Source: Puniceibacterium sp. IMCC21224
GTDB lineage: Bacteria > Pseudomonadota > Alphaproteobacteria > Rhodobacterales > Rhodobacteraceae
DNA length: 64,000 nt
Reading direction: 5' to 3'
Assembly (NCBI RefSeq): GCF_001038505.1
Contig: NZ_LDPY01000001.1
Span: 310,001 to 374,000, forward strand
This document shows, piece by piece, positions 18,564 through 26,905 of the stretch. A program made the position numbers and the translations under genes. Within the stretch, counting starts at the first letter, position 1. Each line of letters opens with the position of its first letter. The notes below the pieces were generated by a model. That model worked only from the letters and a program-made list of their open reading frames with translations. It made no database searches and was not told where the DNA came from.

Positions 18564-19165
18564 TCAAGGTCGATGTCCTGCGCAAAACCTATGGCGACAG
18601 CCAGATTCTGGGCCGCGTCAGTTTCGAAATCGCCAAGGGTGAAACAGTTGCCATTCTGGGGCCTTCGGGCATCGGAAAATCGACCCTGCTGCGGATCATT
18701 GCCGGGATCGACCCGGCCTATGAGGGCACTGTGACCCGCCCCGACCGCATGGCGATTGTGTTTCAGGAACCGACGCTACTGCCGTGGCGGTCGGTGTTGC
18801 GCAACATCACGCTGGTCCACCCCGATCTGGGGGAATCCGCAGCGATGCAGATGCTGGAAAAGGTCGGGATCGGTGACAAGGCTGCGCTGTTTCCGGGGCA
18901 GTTGTCACTGGGGCAGCAACGACGGCTGGCGCTTGCGCGGGCCTTTGCCGGCAGTCCTGAGTTTTTGATCATGGACGAGCCCTTTGTCTCGCTTGATCCC
19001 AAGACCGCCGAGGCGATGCTGGCCCTGACCGAAACCCTAATCCACGAGACTGGGCCCGCCACCCTGTTTGTCACCCACGCGCGGGGTGAGGCAGAGCGGT
19101 TTCATGCGCGCGTTCTTGAATTGCGCGGGGCACCCGCGACGCTGATGCCCCGCCTCGTCATCTGA
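18560..19165 (+). CDS. ABC transporter ATPase, SsuB/TauB-like
   Basis: 201 aa, somewhat short for the family (usually 230-260 aa). Walker A is GPSGIGKST, the Q-loop QEPTLLPWRSV, the signature LSLGQQRRL and Walker B FLIMDEPFVSLD, with the switch His in VTHARGEAERF. ATG 18560 sits in an ATGA overlap with the permease stop. The ATPase core is complete; what is missing is the C-terminal extension. It energises the importer encoded just upstream. Confidence 0.88.
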   Translation: MIKVDVLRKTYGDSQILGRVSFEIAKGETVAILGPSGIGKSTLLRIIAGIDPAYEGTVTRPDRMAIVFQEPTLLPWRSVLRNITLVHPDLGESAAMQMLEKVGIGDKAALFPGQLSLGQQRRLALARAFAGSPEFLIMDEPFVSLDPKTAEAMLALTETLIHETGPATLFVTHARGEAERFHARVLELRGAPATLMPRLVI

Positions 19166-19195
19166 TTGTAGTGTTCAAATCCGAAAGGAACGCCC

Positions 19196-19627
19196 ATGAA
19201 ACGCCTGTCACTCTCTGTCCTTCTGGCAATATCTCTGGCGCTGCCCGCTGCGGGGCATGAGTTGGGATTTGCCGGCCTGCTGTCGGCGGGGAACATGGAA
19301 GAGTTGCCCGAGATCACGCTGGGGTCCGGCAAGCCTTTGGCTGATGGGCCGCTGATGCTAAAGTCCGGCACCGGCTACGAGATTGAGATCGTGGCGGATG
19401 GGTCCGCCGAACTGGGGCTTGAGGGGCCGGGGTTCTTTCGCGCAATCTGGATCAATGAGATTGTGGTGAACGATCTGGAAATCCGTCCGCTGGGGATCGA
19501 TTCGGTGGAATTCGACAACGCGGGGAGGATGGAGATCGAATTTATCGCAATCAAACCGGGCCGCTATTTCCTGCGTGTGCCGGGTTCGACCGGCGAAAGC
19601 CAGCGGGTCGACGTCGTCATTCAGTAA
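19196..19627 (+). CDS. Small exported beta-rich protein of unknown function
   Basis: 143 aa with a signal peptide (MKRLSLSVLLAISLALPAAG). The mature part is acidic and beta-rich, ending AIKPGRYFLRVPGSTGESQRVDVVIQ, a strand pattern reminiscent of cupredoxin-like domains. The usual copper ligand Cys is absent; one His (GHELG) follows the signal. It stands 30 bases after the ABC ATPase and before a strong terminator, so it is the last gene of that operon. I do not recognise the family. Confidence 0.65.
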   Translation: MKRLSLSVLLAISLALPAAGHELGFAGLLSAGNMEELPEITLGSGKPLADGPLMLKSGTGYEIEIVADGSAELGLEGPGFFRAIWINEIVVNDLEIRPLGIDSVEFDNAGRMEIEFIAIKPGRYFLRVPGSTGESQRVDVVIQ

Positions 19628-19652
19628 CACCGCTGCGGGTCGGGATCCGCTC

Positions 19653-19692
19653 GAACAGGCCAGAGGGGGAGCTGTGTCCCTCTGGCCTGTTC
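19653..19692. terminator. Bidirectional terminator between the ABC operon and the serine-cycle operon
   Basis: A perfect 15-bp stem gaacaggccagaggg / ccctctggcctgttc (19653-19667 and 19678-19692) has a 10-base loop. It lies between convergent genes, 25 bases after one stop and 23 bases after the other. Flanking T/A runs are weak, but the stem is strong enough to serve both directions. Confidence 0.75.
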
Positions 19693-19715
19693 TTCCGCAA
19701 CGCGGGAGGAGATCG

Positions 19716-20684
19716 CTACGAAACCGGGTTGGGCACCGGCTGACCGGCAAAAAAGGCATCAAGGTTGTCCGCGACCATATTGCCCATCTCTTCACGCGTT
19801 TCGCGGGTGGCGCTGCCCAGATGTGGCAGAAGCACGGTATTTTCCATCGCGATCAGTTCCGCCGGTACATCCGGCTCACCCTCGAACACATCCAGCCCGG
19901 CACCACCAATCGTGCCGTTCTTTAGCGCCGCGATCAGTGCCGTCTGGTCAATGATGTCACCCCGCGCGGAGTTGATCAGCAGCCCCTCGGGTCCGATCAG
20001 TGCCAGCCGCTCGGAGTTCATCATATGTGTGTTTGCTCCGCCGCCGGGGATGTGCAGCGATACCACGTCGGCGGCCTTGAGCACATCTTCGACCGTCTCA
20101 AGGCGCTGTGCGTCAAGCCCGCTCAGATCGCTGTCGGACGGGGTGCTGCGGTTGAAATAGACGACCTTCATACCAAAAGCAGCCTGTGCGCGACGGGCGG
20201 TGGCGATGCCTATCCGGCCCATGCCGATGATACCCAGTACTTTGCCGGACAAGCGCATCCCCATCATGTGGGTCGGACGCCAGCCGGTCCATTTTCCGGC
20301 GCGCAGCTCACGTTCTCCCTCACCGGCGCGACGGGCCAGCATCAATAGCAACGTCAGCGCCGTATCGGCGGTGCAATCGGTCAACACGCCGGGGGTGTTG
20401 GTCACGGTCAGGCCCGCGCCAGTCGCCGCGGCGATGTCGATGTGGTTAAAACCCACCCCATAGTTGCCCAGAATCTGCGCCCGTTGCCCGCCGGAAAAAA
20501 TCGACGCGGGCAGTTTGTCCGAAACGGTCGGGCATACCGCGTCGAATTCGTTCAGGGCGATGCCGATCGCCTCGGGCGACATTGGGATATCCTGAGTGTT
20601 GAGCGTGGTGTCGTAGGTTTCAGACAGACGCGCCTCGACCGACTGGGGCCAGCGACGCGTCAGCAGTACTTTCTTCTTGGTCAT
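19716..20684 (-). CDS. hprA: Hydroxypyruvate reductase / D-glycerate dehydrogenase
   Basis: 322 aa NAD(P)-dependent 2-hydroxyacid dehydrogenase. It reduces hydroxypyruvate to D-glycerate, the step after serine-glyoxylate transamination in the serine cycle. GMGRIGIATARRA is the dinucleotide motif, NSARGDIIDQTAL holds the catalytic Arg region, and LLPHLGSAT carries the catalytic His. The start overlaps the mtkB stop (ATGA), which fixes it as the last gene of the sgaA-mcl-mtkA-mtkB-hprA operon. By sequence alone it could be a glyoxylate reductase; context favours hydroxypyruvate. Confidence 0.88.
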   Translation of the reverse strand: MTKKKVLLTRRWPQSVEARLSETYDTTLNTQDIPMSPEAIGIALNEFDAVCPTVSDKLPASIFSGGQRAQILGNYGVGFNHIDIAAATGAGLTVTNTPGVLTDCTADTALTLLLMLARRAGEGERELRAGKWTGWRPTHMMGMRLSGKVLGIIGMGRIGIATARRAQAAFGMKVVYFNRSTPSDSDLSGLDAQRLETVEDVLKAADVVSLHIPGGGANTHMMNSERLALIGPEGLLINSARGDIIDQTALIAALKNGTIGGAGLDVFEGEPDVPAELIAMENTVLLPHLGSATRETREEMGNMVADNLDAFFAGQPVPNPVS

Positions 20685-21580
20685 GCAGCTACCTTCTTGC
20701 CCGACAGCACGGCTTCGACGGTTTCGCCAAAGGCTGCGGGGTGCGGAATGATAGTGTGGCCAGCCTCGCGGATGATCTCAACCTTTTCCTGCGCGGATTC
20801 ACCAAAGGCCGACACGATGGCACCGGCATGGCCCATCCGCTTGCCCTTGGGCGCGGACAGACCGGCGACATAGGCCATAAGTGGTTTTTTCATATGCGCG
20901 CGCGCCCATTCCGCCGCCTCGGCCTCTTGTGGGCCGCCGATTTCGCCGATCATCACGACGGCATCGGTGTCGGGATCATTCTCGAACAACTCCAGCACAT
21001 CACGGAAGGAAAAGCCGTTGATCGGATCGCCGCCGATACCGACCGAGGTGGAAACGCCGATGCCGCGCGCCTTCATCTGGCTGGCGGCCTCGTAGCCCAG
21101 TGTGCCCGAGCGGCCGACAATGCCGACCCGGCCCGGAATGTAGATGTTGCCCGGCATGATCCCCATCATTGCCTGGCCGGGGGTGATCGTGCCGGCGCAG
21201 TTTGGCCCGGTCAGGATCATCCGATCCTCGCGACGATAGCGCCGCATATAGCGCTTCACCCGCATCATGTCCTGCGACGGGATGCCATCGGTGATGCAGA
21301 CGCAGTATTTGATGCCCGCGTCGGCGGCCTCCATGATCGAATCCGCAGCAAAGGGTGGTGGGACAAAGACAATGGACGCCTCGGCGCCGGTTTCGGCCAC
21401 CGCGCCCTTGACGGTGTTAAAGATCGGCAGATCCAGATGTGTGCCGCCGCCTTTGCCGGGGGTGACGCCGCCGACAACGTTGGTGCCATACTCCTTCATC
21501 TCTTGCGCATGAAAGCTGCCAATGCGCCCGGTAAAGCCCTGGACGATAACGGGGGTCTTGCTGTTGAGCAGAATGGACAT
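20681..21580 (-). CDS. mtkB: Malate-CoA ligase (malate thiokinase) alpha subunit
   Basis: 299 aa, homologous to succinyl-CoA synthetase alpha. The CoA-binding N-terminus is [22 protein letters not shown]. The phosphohistidine is probably in [15 protein letters not shown], with a downstream glycine-rich segment. It activates L-malate to malyl-CoA with ATP. Pairing with mtkA and with mcl immediately upstream separates it from the TCA-cycle sucCD. There are 15 bases to mtkA and a four-base overlap with hprA. Confidence 0.9.
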   Translation of the reverse strand: MSILLNSKTPVIVQGFTGRIGSFHAQEMKEYGTNVVGGVTPGKGGGTHLDLPIFNTVKGAVAETGAEASIVFVPPPFAADSIMEAADAGIKYCVCITDGIPSQDMMRVKRYMRRYRREDRMILTGPNCAGTITPGQAMMGIMPGNIYIPGRVGIVGRSGTLGYEAASQMKARGIGVSTSVGIGGDPINGFSFRDVLELFENDPDTDAVVMIGEIGGPQEAEAAEWARAHMKKPLMAYVAGLSAPKGKRMGHAGAIVSAFGESAQEKVEIIREAGHTIIPHPAAFGETVEAVLSGKKVAA

Positions 21581-21595
21581 CGTGGTTTCCCCTTC

Positions 21596-22774
21596 TCAGG
21601 CGGCAGAGCGTTGCGTGGATTTCAGGGCCGTGACGGCGGCAATCGCGGCATCCTTGAGCGTCTCAGCGATAATGACGCTGGGTGCCTTTTCGCGCAGGAT
21701 TGCCATGCCCTCGTCAACCTTGGTGCCCGACAGGCGGACGATCAGCGGCATGTTCACGCCAACCTCTTCAATCGCTTTGACCACCCCTTCGGCGACCCAG
21801 TCGCAACGGTTGATACCGGCAAAGATGTTGACGAGGATCACCTTGACGTTCTTGTCCTGCAACACCGCGCGGAAGGATTTTGCCACCCTTTCAGGCGACG
21901 CACCGCCGCCGATATCCAGAAAATTGGCCGGTTCACCGCCCTCGATCTTGATCATGTCCAGCGTCGCCATGGCGAGGCCGGCACCATTGATGATACAGCC
22001 GATGTCACCATCCAGACCGACATAGGAGAGGCCGCGATCCGAGGCGAACGTTTCACGTGGATCCTCCTGCGACTTGTCCCGCAATTCCGAAATCTCGGGT
22101 CGCCGAAAGAGTGCGTTTTCGTCGAACGACATCTTGGCATCCAACGCGATCACGGCACCCTTGGACACCACCAGTGGGTTGATCTCCAGCATCGAGGCGT
22201 CGAAATCGCGGAACACCCGGTAGCAGCCCAGAATAGTATCCACCGCCTTGCCGATCAGCGCCCCGTCAAGGCCAAGGCCAAAAGCGATCTCGCGCGCCTG
22301 GAATTGTTGCATGCCCAACCCGGGATCTACGCTCGCGCGGACCAGCGAATCTGGTTCTTGTTCGGCGATCTGTTCGATCTCCATCCCGCCCGAGGATGAG
22401 GCGACGATCATGATCCGCTCTTCCTTGCGATCAAGGACAAAGCCCAGATACAGTTCCTTCTCAATCGGCACGGTTTCTTCGATATAGAGCCGGTTGATCA
22501 GCTTGCCGCCCGGGCCGGTTTGATGCGTGACCAGCTTTTGACCCAGCAGTTTTTCGGCGGCGGCGGCGACCTCTTTGTCATCGCGGCACAGGATGATGCC
22601 GCCGGCCTTGCCCCGCGCGCCGGAATGCACCTGCGCCTTGACGACCCAGGATTCTCCGCCGATCTCGGTCGCGCGGTAGGCCGCCTGTTCGGGGCTGTAG
22701 GCCAGACCGCCGCGCGGCATACGGATGCCATGCGTCGCCAGCAGTTCCTTGGCCTGATATTCGTGGATATCCAT
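21596..22774 (-). CDS. mtkA: Malate-CoA ligase (malate thiokinase) beta subunit
   Basis: 392 aa ATP-grasp subunit homologous to SucC. The N-terminus [17 protein letters not shown] is typical of the family. Visible are [16 protein letters not shown] (nucleotide and phosphate contacts), LEINPLVV (metal site) and [14 protein letters not shown] with GGGASPERV. It forms malyl-CoA together with MtkB. The start ATG follows ggagg. It is third in the minus-strand serine-cycle operon. Confidence 0.92.
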   Translation of the reverse strand: MDIHEYQAKELLATHGIRMPRGGLAYSPEQAAYRATEIGGESWVVKAQVHSGARGKAGGIILCRDDKEVAAAAEKLLGQKLVTHQTGPGGKLINRLYIEETVPIEKELYLGFVLDRKEERIMIVASSSGGMEIEQIAEQEPDSLVRASVDPGLGMQQFQAREIAFGLGLDGALIGKAVDTILGCYRVFRDFDASMLEINPLVVSKGAVIALDAKMSFDENALFRRPEISELRDKSQEDPRETFASDRGLSYVGLDGDIGCIINGAGLAMATLDMIKIEGGEPANFLDIGGGASPERVAKSFRAVLQDKNVKVILVNIFAGINRCDWVAEGVVKAIEEVGVNMPLIVRLSGTKVDEGMAILREKAPSVIIAETLKDAAIAAVTALKSTQRSAA

Positions 22775-22795
22775 CGTGGTCTCCTCCGTTCCGAA

Positions 22796-23740
22796 TTACG
22801 CCGCGCGGGCCCTGAGAACCTGCTGCACGGCGAGCACGTTGTTGGCCATCTTCTCGGACGCGGCGTCGATCATCTTGCCATCCAGGCTGGCGGCGCCCTT
22901 GCCCTGAGCGGCAGCCTCTTTCAGCGCGACAAGGATGCGTTCGGCACGTTTTACCTCGGCCGGGGTCGGGGAATATTCCTCGTTCGCCATGTCGATTTGA
23001 CTGGGGTGGATCGCCCATTTGCCTTCGATCCCCAGAGCCGCACCGCGTTTGCAGGCATCGCGGAATCCGTCGGGATCACTGAAATCGCCAAACGGCCCGT
23101 CTATGGGGCGCAACCCATAGGCACGGCAGGCCGTCGTCATGCGCGACAGCGCGGCGTGCCACTGGTCGCCGGGGTAATTGGGATTGAGCCCGCCAATGTT
23201 GACGGTGCGCGCCTTGTGGAACGCGGCATAGTCTGCCACGCCAAAGTGCATCGCCTCAAGGCGGCTCGGCGCTGCGGCCAGCGCTTCGACATTGGCCATA
23301 CCCAGTGGCGTTTCGATCAGCGCCTCAAGCCCGACTTTGCGGGTGTATCCCATCGCCATCTCGATCTGGTTGCACATTGCTTCGACCATATAGACATCCG
23401 CCGGCAGTCCCACCTTGGGAATCAGGATCACATCCAGCTTGCTGCCGGCCTGTTCCATCACATCCACCACGTCGCGGTACATGTAGTGGGTGTCGAGGCC
23501 ATTGATGCGCACCGAGGTGACTTTGTTCTTGGCCTTCCAATCGATATCGTTCAGCGCCTCGATGCAGTTCTTGCGGGCCTGTTCCTTGTCATTCGGGGCA
23601 ACCGCGTCTTCGAGGTCAAGAAAGACAACATCGGCGTTGCTGTCCGCCGCCTTCTGGATCATCGCGACGTTTGATGCCGGGACGGCAAGGGTTGATCGTT
23701 GCAGACGCGTGACGCGCATGCCGTGTACGGTATGAGACAT
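22796..23740 (-). CDS. mcl: L-malyl-CoA / beta-methylmalyl-CoA lyase
   Basis: 314 aa CitE-like TIM-barrel enzyme. It cleaves malyl-CoA into acetyl-CoA and glyoxylate, closing the serine cycle. Motifs are RSTLAVPASN, VVFLDLEDAVAPNDK (metal-binding acidic residues), the conserved Glu in ALIETPLGMANVEA, and GKWAIHPSQI. In Rhodobacterales the same enzyme also serves the ethylmalonyl-CoA pathway. It is 21 bases upstream of mtkA and 33 bases downstream of sgaA. Confidence 0.93.
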   Translation of the reverse strand: MSHTVHGMRVTRLQRSTLAVPASNVAMIQKAADSNADVVFLDLEDAVAPNDKEQARKNCIEALNDIDWKAKNKVTSVRINGLDTHYMYRDVVDVMEQAGSKLDVILIPKVGLPADVYMVEAMCNQIEMAMGYTRKVGLEALIETPLGMANVEALAAAPSRLEAMHFGVADYAAFHKARTVNIGGLNPNYPGDQWHAALSRMTTACRAYGLRPIDGPFGDFSDPDGFRDACKRGAALGIEGKWAIHPSQIDMANEEYSPTPAEVKRAERILVALKEAAAQGKGAASLDGKMIDAASEKMANNVLAVQQVLRARAA

Positions 23741-23773
23741 TGTTGGTGGTCCTTTGAAATGCGTTGCGCCGGA

Positions 23774-24967
23774 TCAGGCGGCGGCCTGCGTGGCATCGGC
23801 GGCTTTGGTCGCGGTGAAATGGCTGATGGCGGCACCGACACCGGAGCCAGGTGCGATCTTCATGCCGACATCAATCATCGCCATTTCCGCAACCGACAGC
23901 GCGGTCGTCACCATGCCTTCGTTCATCCATCCCAGATGTCCGATGCGGAACACCTTGCCCATTACCTTGCTCAGACCCGAGCCAAGCGAGGTGTTGTAGG
24001 TTCCGTAGGCGCGCGCGATCACATCGCGGGCGTCGACATCACCGGGCACCAGAATGGCGCTGACGGTATCGGAATGCCATTTTGATTCGGTCGCGCAAAG
24101 CCGCAGCCCCCAGGCATCGACCGCTGCCCGCACACCAGACGCAAGTCGGTTGTGCCGCGCCCAGATATTTTCGATCCCTTCCGCATGGATCATGTCGCAA
24201 GCGGTATCGAGACCACGCAGCAGCTGTGTCGCCGGGGTATACGGGAAATAACCGTTGTCGTTGTTGGCGATCATGTCCTCGAATGAGAAGAAGGTGCGCG
24301 GGTATTCCGACCGCTTGTGCGCATCCAGTGCCCATTTCGACACCGACAGGATGCCCAGACCCGCAGGCAGCATGAACCCTTTTTGCGACCCGGATACGGC
24401 ACAATCGACGCCCCAGGCGTCCTGATCAAATTCGATCGACCCGATGGACGACACCCCATCCACCATCAGCAGCGCCGGGTGATTTGCTGCGTCCAATGCT
24501 GCGCGCACGCCCTTGATATCCGAAGTAACGCCGGTTGCCGTCTCGTTATGAGTGGCAAACACCGCCTTGATCCGGTGGCAGGTGTCGGCCTTGAGCCGCT
24601 CGGCATATTGTTCGACGGGGACGCCGGTGCCCCAGTCGCAGTCGATCACATCGACATCCAGACCCAGCCGCTGCGCCATATCCACCCAGAGGTGGCTGAA
24701 CTGGCCAAACCGGCTCATCAACACCTTGTCGCCGGGGCAAAGCGTATTCTGTATCGCCGCCTCCCATGCGCCGGTGCCTGAGGATGGATACAGGAACACG
24801 CGGCCCGTGGTGTTTTTGAACACGCGCTGCACCTTTTCGAACAACGGCTTGGTGAACTCCGGGAAATCCGGGGCGCGCATGTCCTGCATGCTGACGTTCA
24901 TCGCCATGCGGACCTCTTCCGGGACATTGGTGGGCCCGGGGATGAATAGATGCCTGTAACCGGCCAT
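23774..24967 (-). CDS. sgaA: Serine-glyoxylate aminotransferase
   Basis: 397 aa class V PLP aminotransferase. It converts serine and glyoxylate to hydroxypyruvate and glycine. The N-terminus has HLFIPGPTNVPEEVR, and the PLP lysine is in AVSGSQKGFMLPAGLG. LLMVDGVSSIGSIEFDQDAWG holds the PLP-contacting Asp. The start at 24967 follows a gggaggaaat site. It is first in the serine-cycle operon, so the operon promoter lies between it and the divergent arsR gene. Confidence 0.93.
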   Translation of the reverse strand: MAGYRHLFIPGPTNVPEEVRMAMNVSMQDMRAPDFPEFTKPLFEKVQRVFKNTTGRVFLYPSSGTGAWEAAIQNTLCPGDKVLMSRFGQFSHLWVDMAQRLGLDVDVIDCDWGTGVPVEQYAERLKADTCHRIKAVFATHNETATGVTSDIKGVRAALDAANHPALLMVDGVSSIGSIEFDQDAWGVDCAVSGSQKGFMLPAGLGILSVSKWALDAHKRSEYPRTFFSFEDMIANNDNGYFPYTPATQLLRGLDTACDMIHAEGIENIWARHNRLASGVRAAVDAWGLRLCATESKWHSDTVSAILVPGDVDARDVIARAYGTYNTSLGSGLSKVMGKVFRIGHLGWMNEGMVTTALSVAEMAMIDVGMKIAPGSGVGAAISHFTATKAADATQAAA

Positions 24968-25114
24968 TGGTATTTCCTCCCTGAAATATCGTACTTCTGG
25001 GATCAGGATGGCAGCGGGCGCGGCGGCTCAGAACACCTTGGAGGATAGGAAAGCCTGCCGGGGGGAGGGGGTGACGCCTACCCGTTGGGGCGCGCGTCAA
25101 TCGTCGAAATATGC

Positions 25115-25165
25115 AGGCAGTCACCTGCCTATATTGACATGCAGTCATTTACCTGCCTTTATTGA
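25115..25165 (+). promoter_or_regulatory. Promoter and repeated operator upstream of the arsR-type gene
   Basis: TTGACA (25134-25139) with TTTATT (25158-25163) at an 18-base spacing forms a plausible promoter. It is framed by related repeats, gcagTCACCTGCCTatattga (25117-25137) and gcagtcattTACCTGCCTTTATTGA without a gap (25141-25165). The first also makes the dyad aggcag-tcac-ctgcct (25115-25130). Such placement suits autorepression by the ArsR-type protein encoded 23 bases downstream, and could also affect the divergent sgaA operon. Confidence 0.5.
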
Positions 25166-25187
25166 GTCGATACCGGAAAGAGTCTCT

Positions 25188-25508
25188 ATGATTGAAGACA
25201 CACTGTTCAAGGCGCTTGCCGACCCGACCCGACGCAGGGTGCTGGACCTCCTTTGTGAACAGAACGGCCAAACCCTGTCCGGGCTGTGCGATCAGCTGGC
25301 AATGACACGCCAATCCGTCACCCAGCACATCGGTCTGCTCGAAGCGGCCAACCTGGTCACGACCGCACGGCGTGGGCGCGAGAAACGGCACTTTATCAAT
25401 CCAGTGCCGTTGCATGACATCTACGAACGCTGGATCCGGAAATTCGAAACGCAGCGGCTGAGCCTGCTGCATGACCTGAAAACCGAGCTTGAAAGGAAAG
25501 ACACATGA
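25188..25508 (+). CDS. ArsR-family transcriptional regulator
   Basis: 106 aa winged-helix protein from ATG 25188: LFKALADPTRRRVLDLLCEQNG, then LAMTRQSVTQHIGLLEAANLV as the recognition region and a basic wing RRGREKRHFINP. It lacks the ELCVCDL metal-binding Cys motif. This subtype typically pairs with an AHSA1/SRPBCC protein, which here overlaps its stop codon (ATGA). It probably binds the repeated sites at 25115-25165. Confidence 0.88.
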   Translation: MIEDTLFKALADPTRRRVLDLLCEQNGQTLSGLCDQLAMTRQSVTQHIGLLEAANLVTTARRGREKRHFINPVPLHDIYERWIRKFETQRLSLLHDLKTELERKDT

Positions 25509-25969
25509 CCGCCGAACGCACCAGTTTTGTATATGTCACCTATATCACAAGCACGCCTGACAAGGTGTTCGACGCCATCACCCGGCCCGATATAACGCGG
25601 CGCTACTGGGGGCACGAGAACGTGTCAGACTGGGCGCCGGGGGCGAGCTGGGAACACGTAAGCGACACCGATGCACGATCTGTCGACGTTGTCGGCAAGG
25701 TGGTCGAATCAACGCCGCCGCACCGTCTGGTGATCACCTGGACCGGAGCCTCTCAGGCTGACGACCCTGAAAGCTATAGCCGAGTGACATTCGAAATTGA
25801 TACCGTCGACACGCGGGTTCGCCTGACTGTCACGCATGACGACCTTATTATCGGCAGCGGTATGGAGGTGGGCGTCACCAAAGGCTGGCCGCTGGTTCTG
25901 TCGAGCCTCAAGTCCTACCTTGAGACGGGGACTGGATTCGACCTTTCGGGCCGTACCAAAGCGGCCTGA
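25505..25969 (+). CDS. SRPBCC / AHSA1-domain protein
   Basis: 154 aa START-like domain: ITSTPDKVFDAITRPDITRRYWG at the N-terminus and GWPLVLSSLKSYLETG at the C-terminal helix. This is the bacterial activator-of-Hsp90-ATPase-like family. It is translationally coupled to the ArsR-type gene. Such two-gene units are widespread, but the ligand is generally unknown. It has no signal peptide, unlike the MxaD-like SRPBCC protein at 13822-14358. Confidence 0.82.
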   Translation: MTAERTSFVYVTYITSTPDKVFDAITRPDITRRYWGHENVSDWAPGASWEHVSDTDARSVDVVGKVVESTPPHRLVITWTGASQADDPESYSRVTFEIDTVDTRVRLTVTHDDLIIGSGMEVGVTKGWPLVLSSLKSYLETGTGFDLSGRTKAA

Positions 25970-26003
25970 ATCGCGCCGCGCCGAGGGTCGTGGACGAAAG
26001 ACC

Positions 26004-26636
26004 CTAATCCTCGGCCTCGCGCGAATAGACGGCGACGGCCATGGCGCGATTGCGCACACCCAGTTTATCGTAAAGGTTCTTGAGGTGGTATTTTACCGTA
26101 TTTTCGGAAATGCCTGTGCGGTTGGCGATCTGCTGATTGGTCCAGCCGCGGGCCAGAACCGCCAGCAATTCGCGTTCGCGCACCGTGAGCTGCGCGAGGG
26201 GCGTGTCGTTGATCTGAGTCACGTCGATATAGGGCACGCAGATTCGGCCATTGGCCACCGCGTGCAATGTGTCGAACAGGACCGACGGGTCGTCGAATTG
26301 ATAACAGAATCCCAGCGCGCCCAACCGCACCGCCTGACGCACATGGCCCAGATCGCGGTTGTTGGAAAAGATCGTGGTGCGCATCGGGCTGTTGCGGGCC
26401 TTGAGTGCGCGCAGCACATCGGGCGCGCCCATGTCAGACAATTGCCACGACAGCACCGCCACATCACATGATTCCTCTGCCGCTGCCAGCACATCGGCAC
26501 CGCTGCCAGTACTCTCGACCAGGGCAAACCGCGGATCGCCCTTGAAACAGATGTGCAGGGCAGACACGACCAGCGGATTGGGTTCAGCCAGAAGGACCCG
26601 AATCCGGTCCTCCACCAGATTTGGCGGATTGTGCAT
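26004..26636 (-). CDS. Orphan LuxR/NarL-type regulator with degenerate receiver domain
   Basis: 210 aa. Residues 12-130 resemble a response-regulator receiver. However, the phospho-acceptor Asp is replaced by S63 (VAVLSWQLSDM), the acidic pair is A17-E18, and the conserved Lys is Q113. Residues 150-200 are a LuxR HTH (LTVRERELLAVLARGWTNQQIANRT). It is divergent from fhs and between the serine-cycle and folate genes, so it may control C1 genes. It does not look phosphorylation-controlled. Paracoccus FlhR is also of LuxR type, but orthology is not shown. No histidine kinase is adjacent. Confidence 0.8.
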   Translation of the reverse strand: MHNPPNLVEDRIRVLLAEPNPLVVSALHICFKGDPRFALVESTGSGADVLAAAEESCDVAVLSWQLSDMGAPDVLRALKARNSPMRTTIFSNNRDLGHVRQAVRLGALGFCYQFDDPSVLFDTLHAVANGRICVPYIDVTQINDTPLAQLTVRERELLAVLARGWTNQQIANRTGISENTVKYHLKNLYDKLGVRNRAMAVAVYSREAED

Positions 26637-26731
26637 CGGTCTCCTCCCCGGCGCGACATGCGAAACGGCAGCGTTCTGCCCTGGCCCAAGGCTGAACAGT
26701 GGTGGGATTTTCGTCTACCTATTCTTTCGTC

Positions 26732-26749
26732 TGCGGCAAATTTTGCGCA
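26732..26749. promoter_or_regulatory. Imperfect palindrome between the LuxR-type gene and fhs
   Basis: The 18-base element TGCGgcAAATTTtgCGCA (26732-26749) matches its reverse complement at 14 of 18 positions. It lies roughly midway in the 269-base divergent region (26637-26905). It suits a dimeric LuxR-type protein and may be the operator for fhs, for the regulator itself, or for both. No confident -35/-10 pair was assigned. Confidence 0.45.
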
Positions 26750-26905
26750 ATAATATGTCTCCCTGCCCGACCGGGTAGTCCCGAATTTACCGGCGGGAGG
26801 GAATCTTGTCGCTAAGGGACGGATCGCTAAATCGCGCAGTTGTCGTGGCGGCCTGTTTCGTGGCAGCACCTTCGACAGAACAAAATACAGCGGAGGAAAC
26901 CAGAT

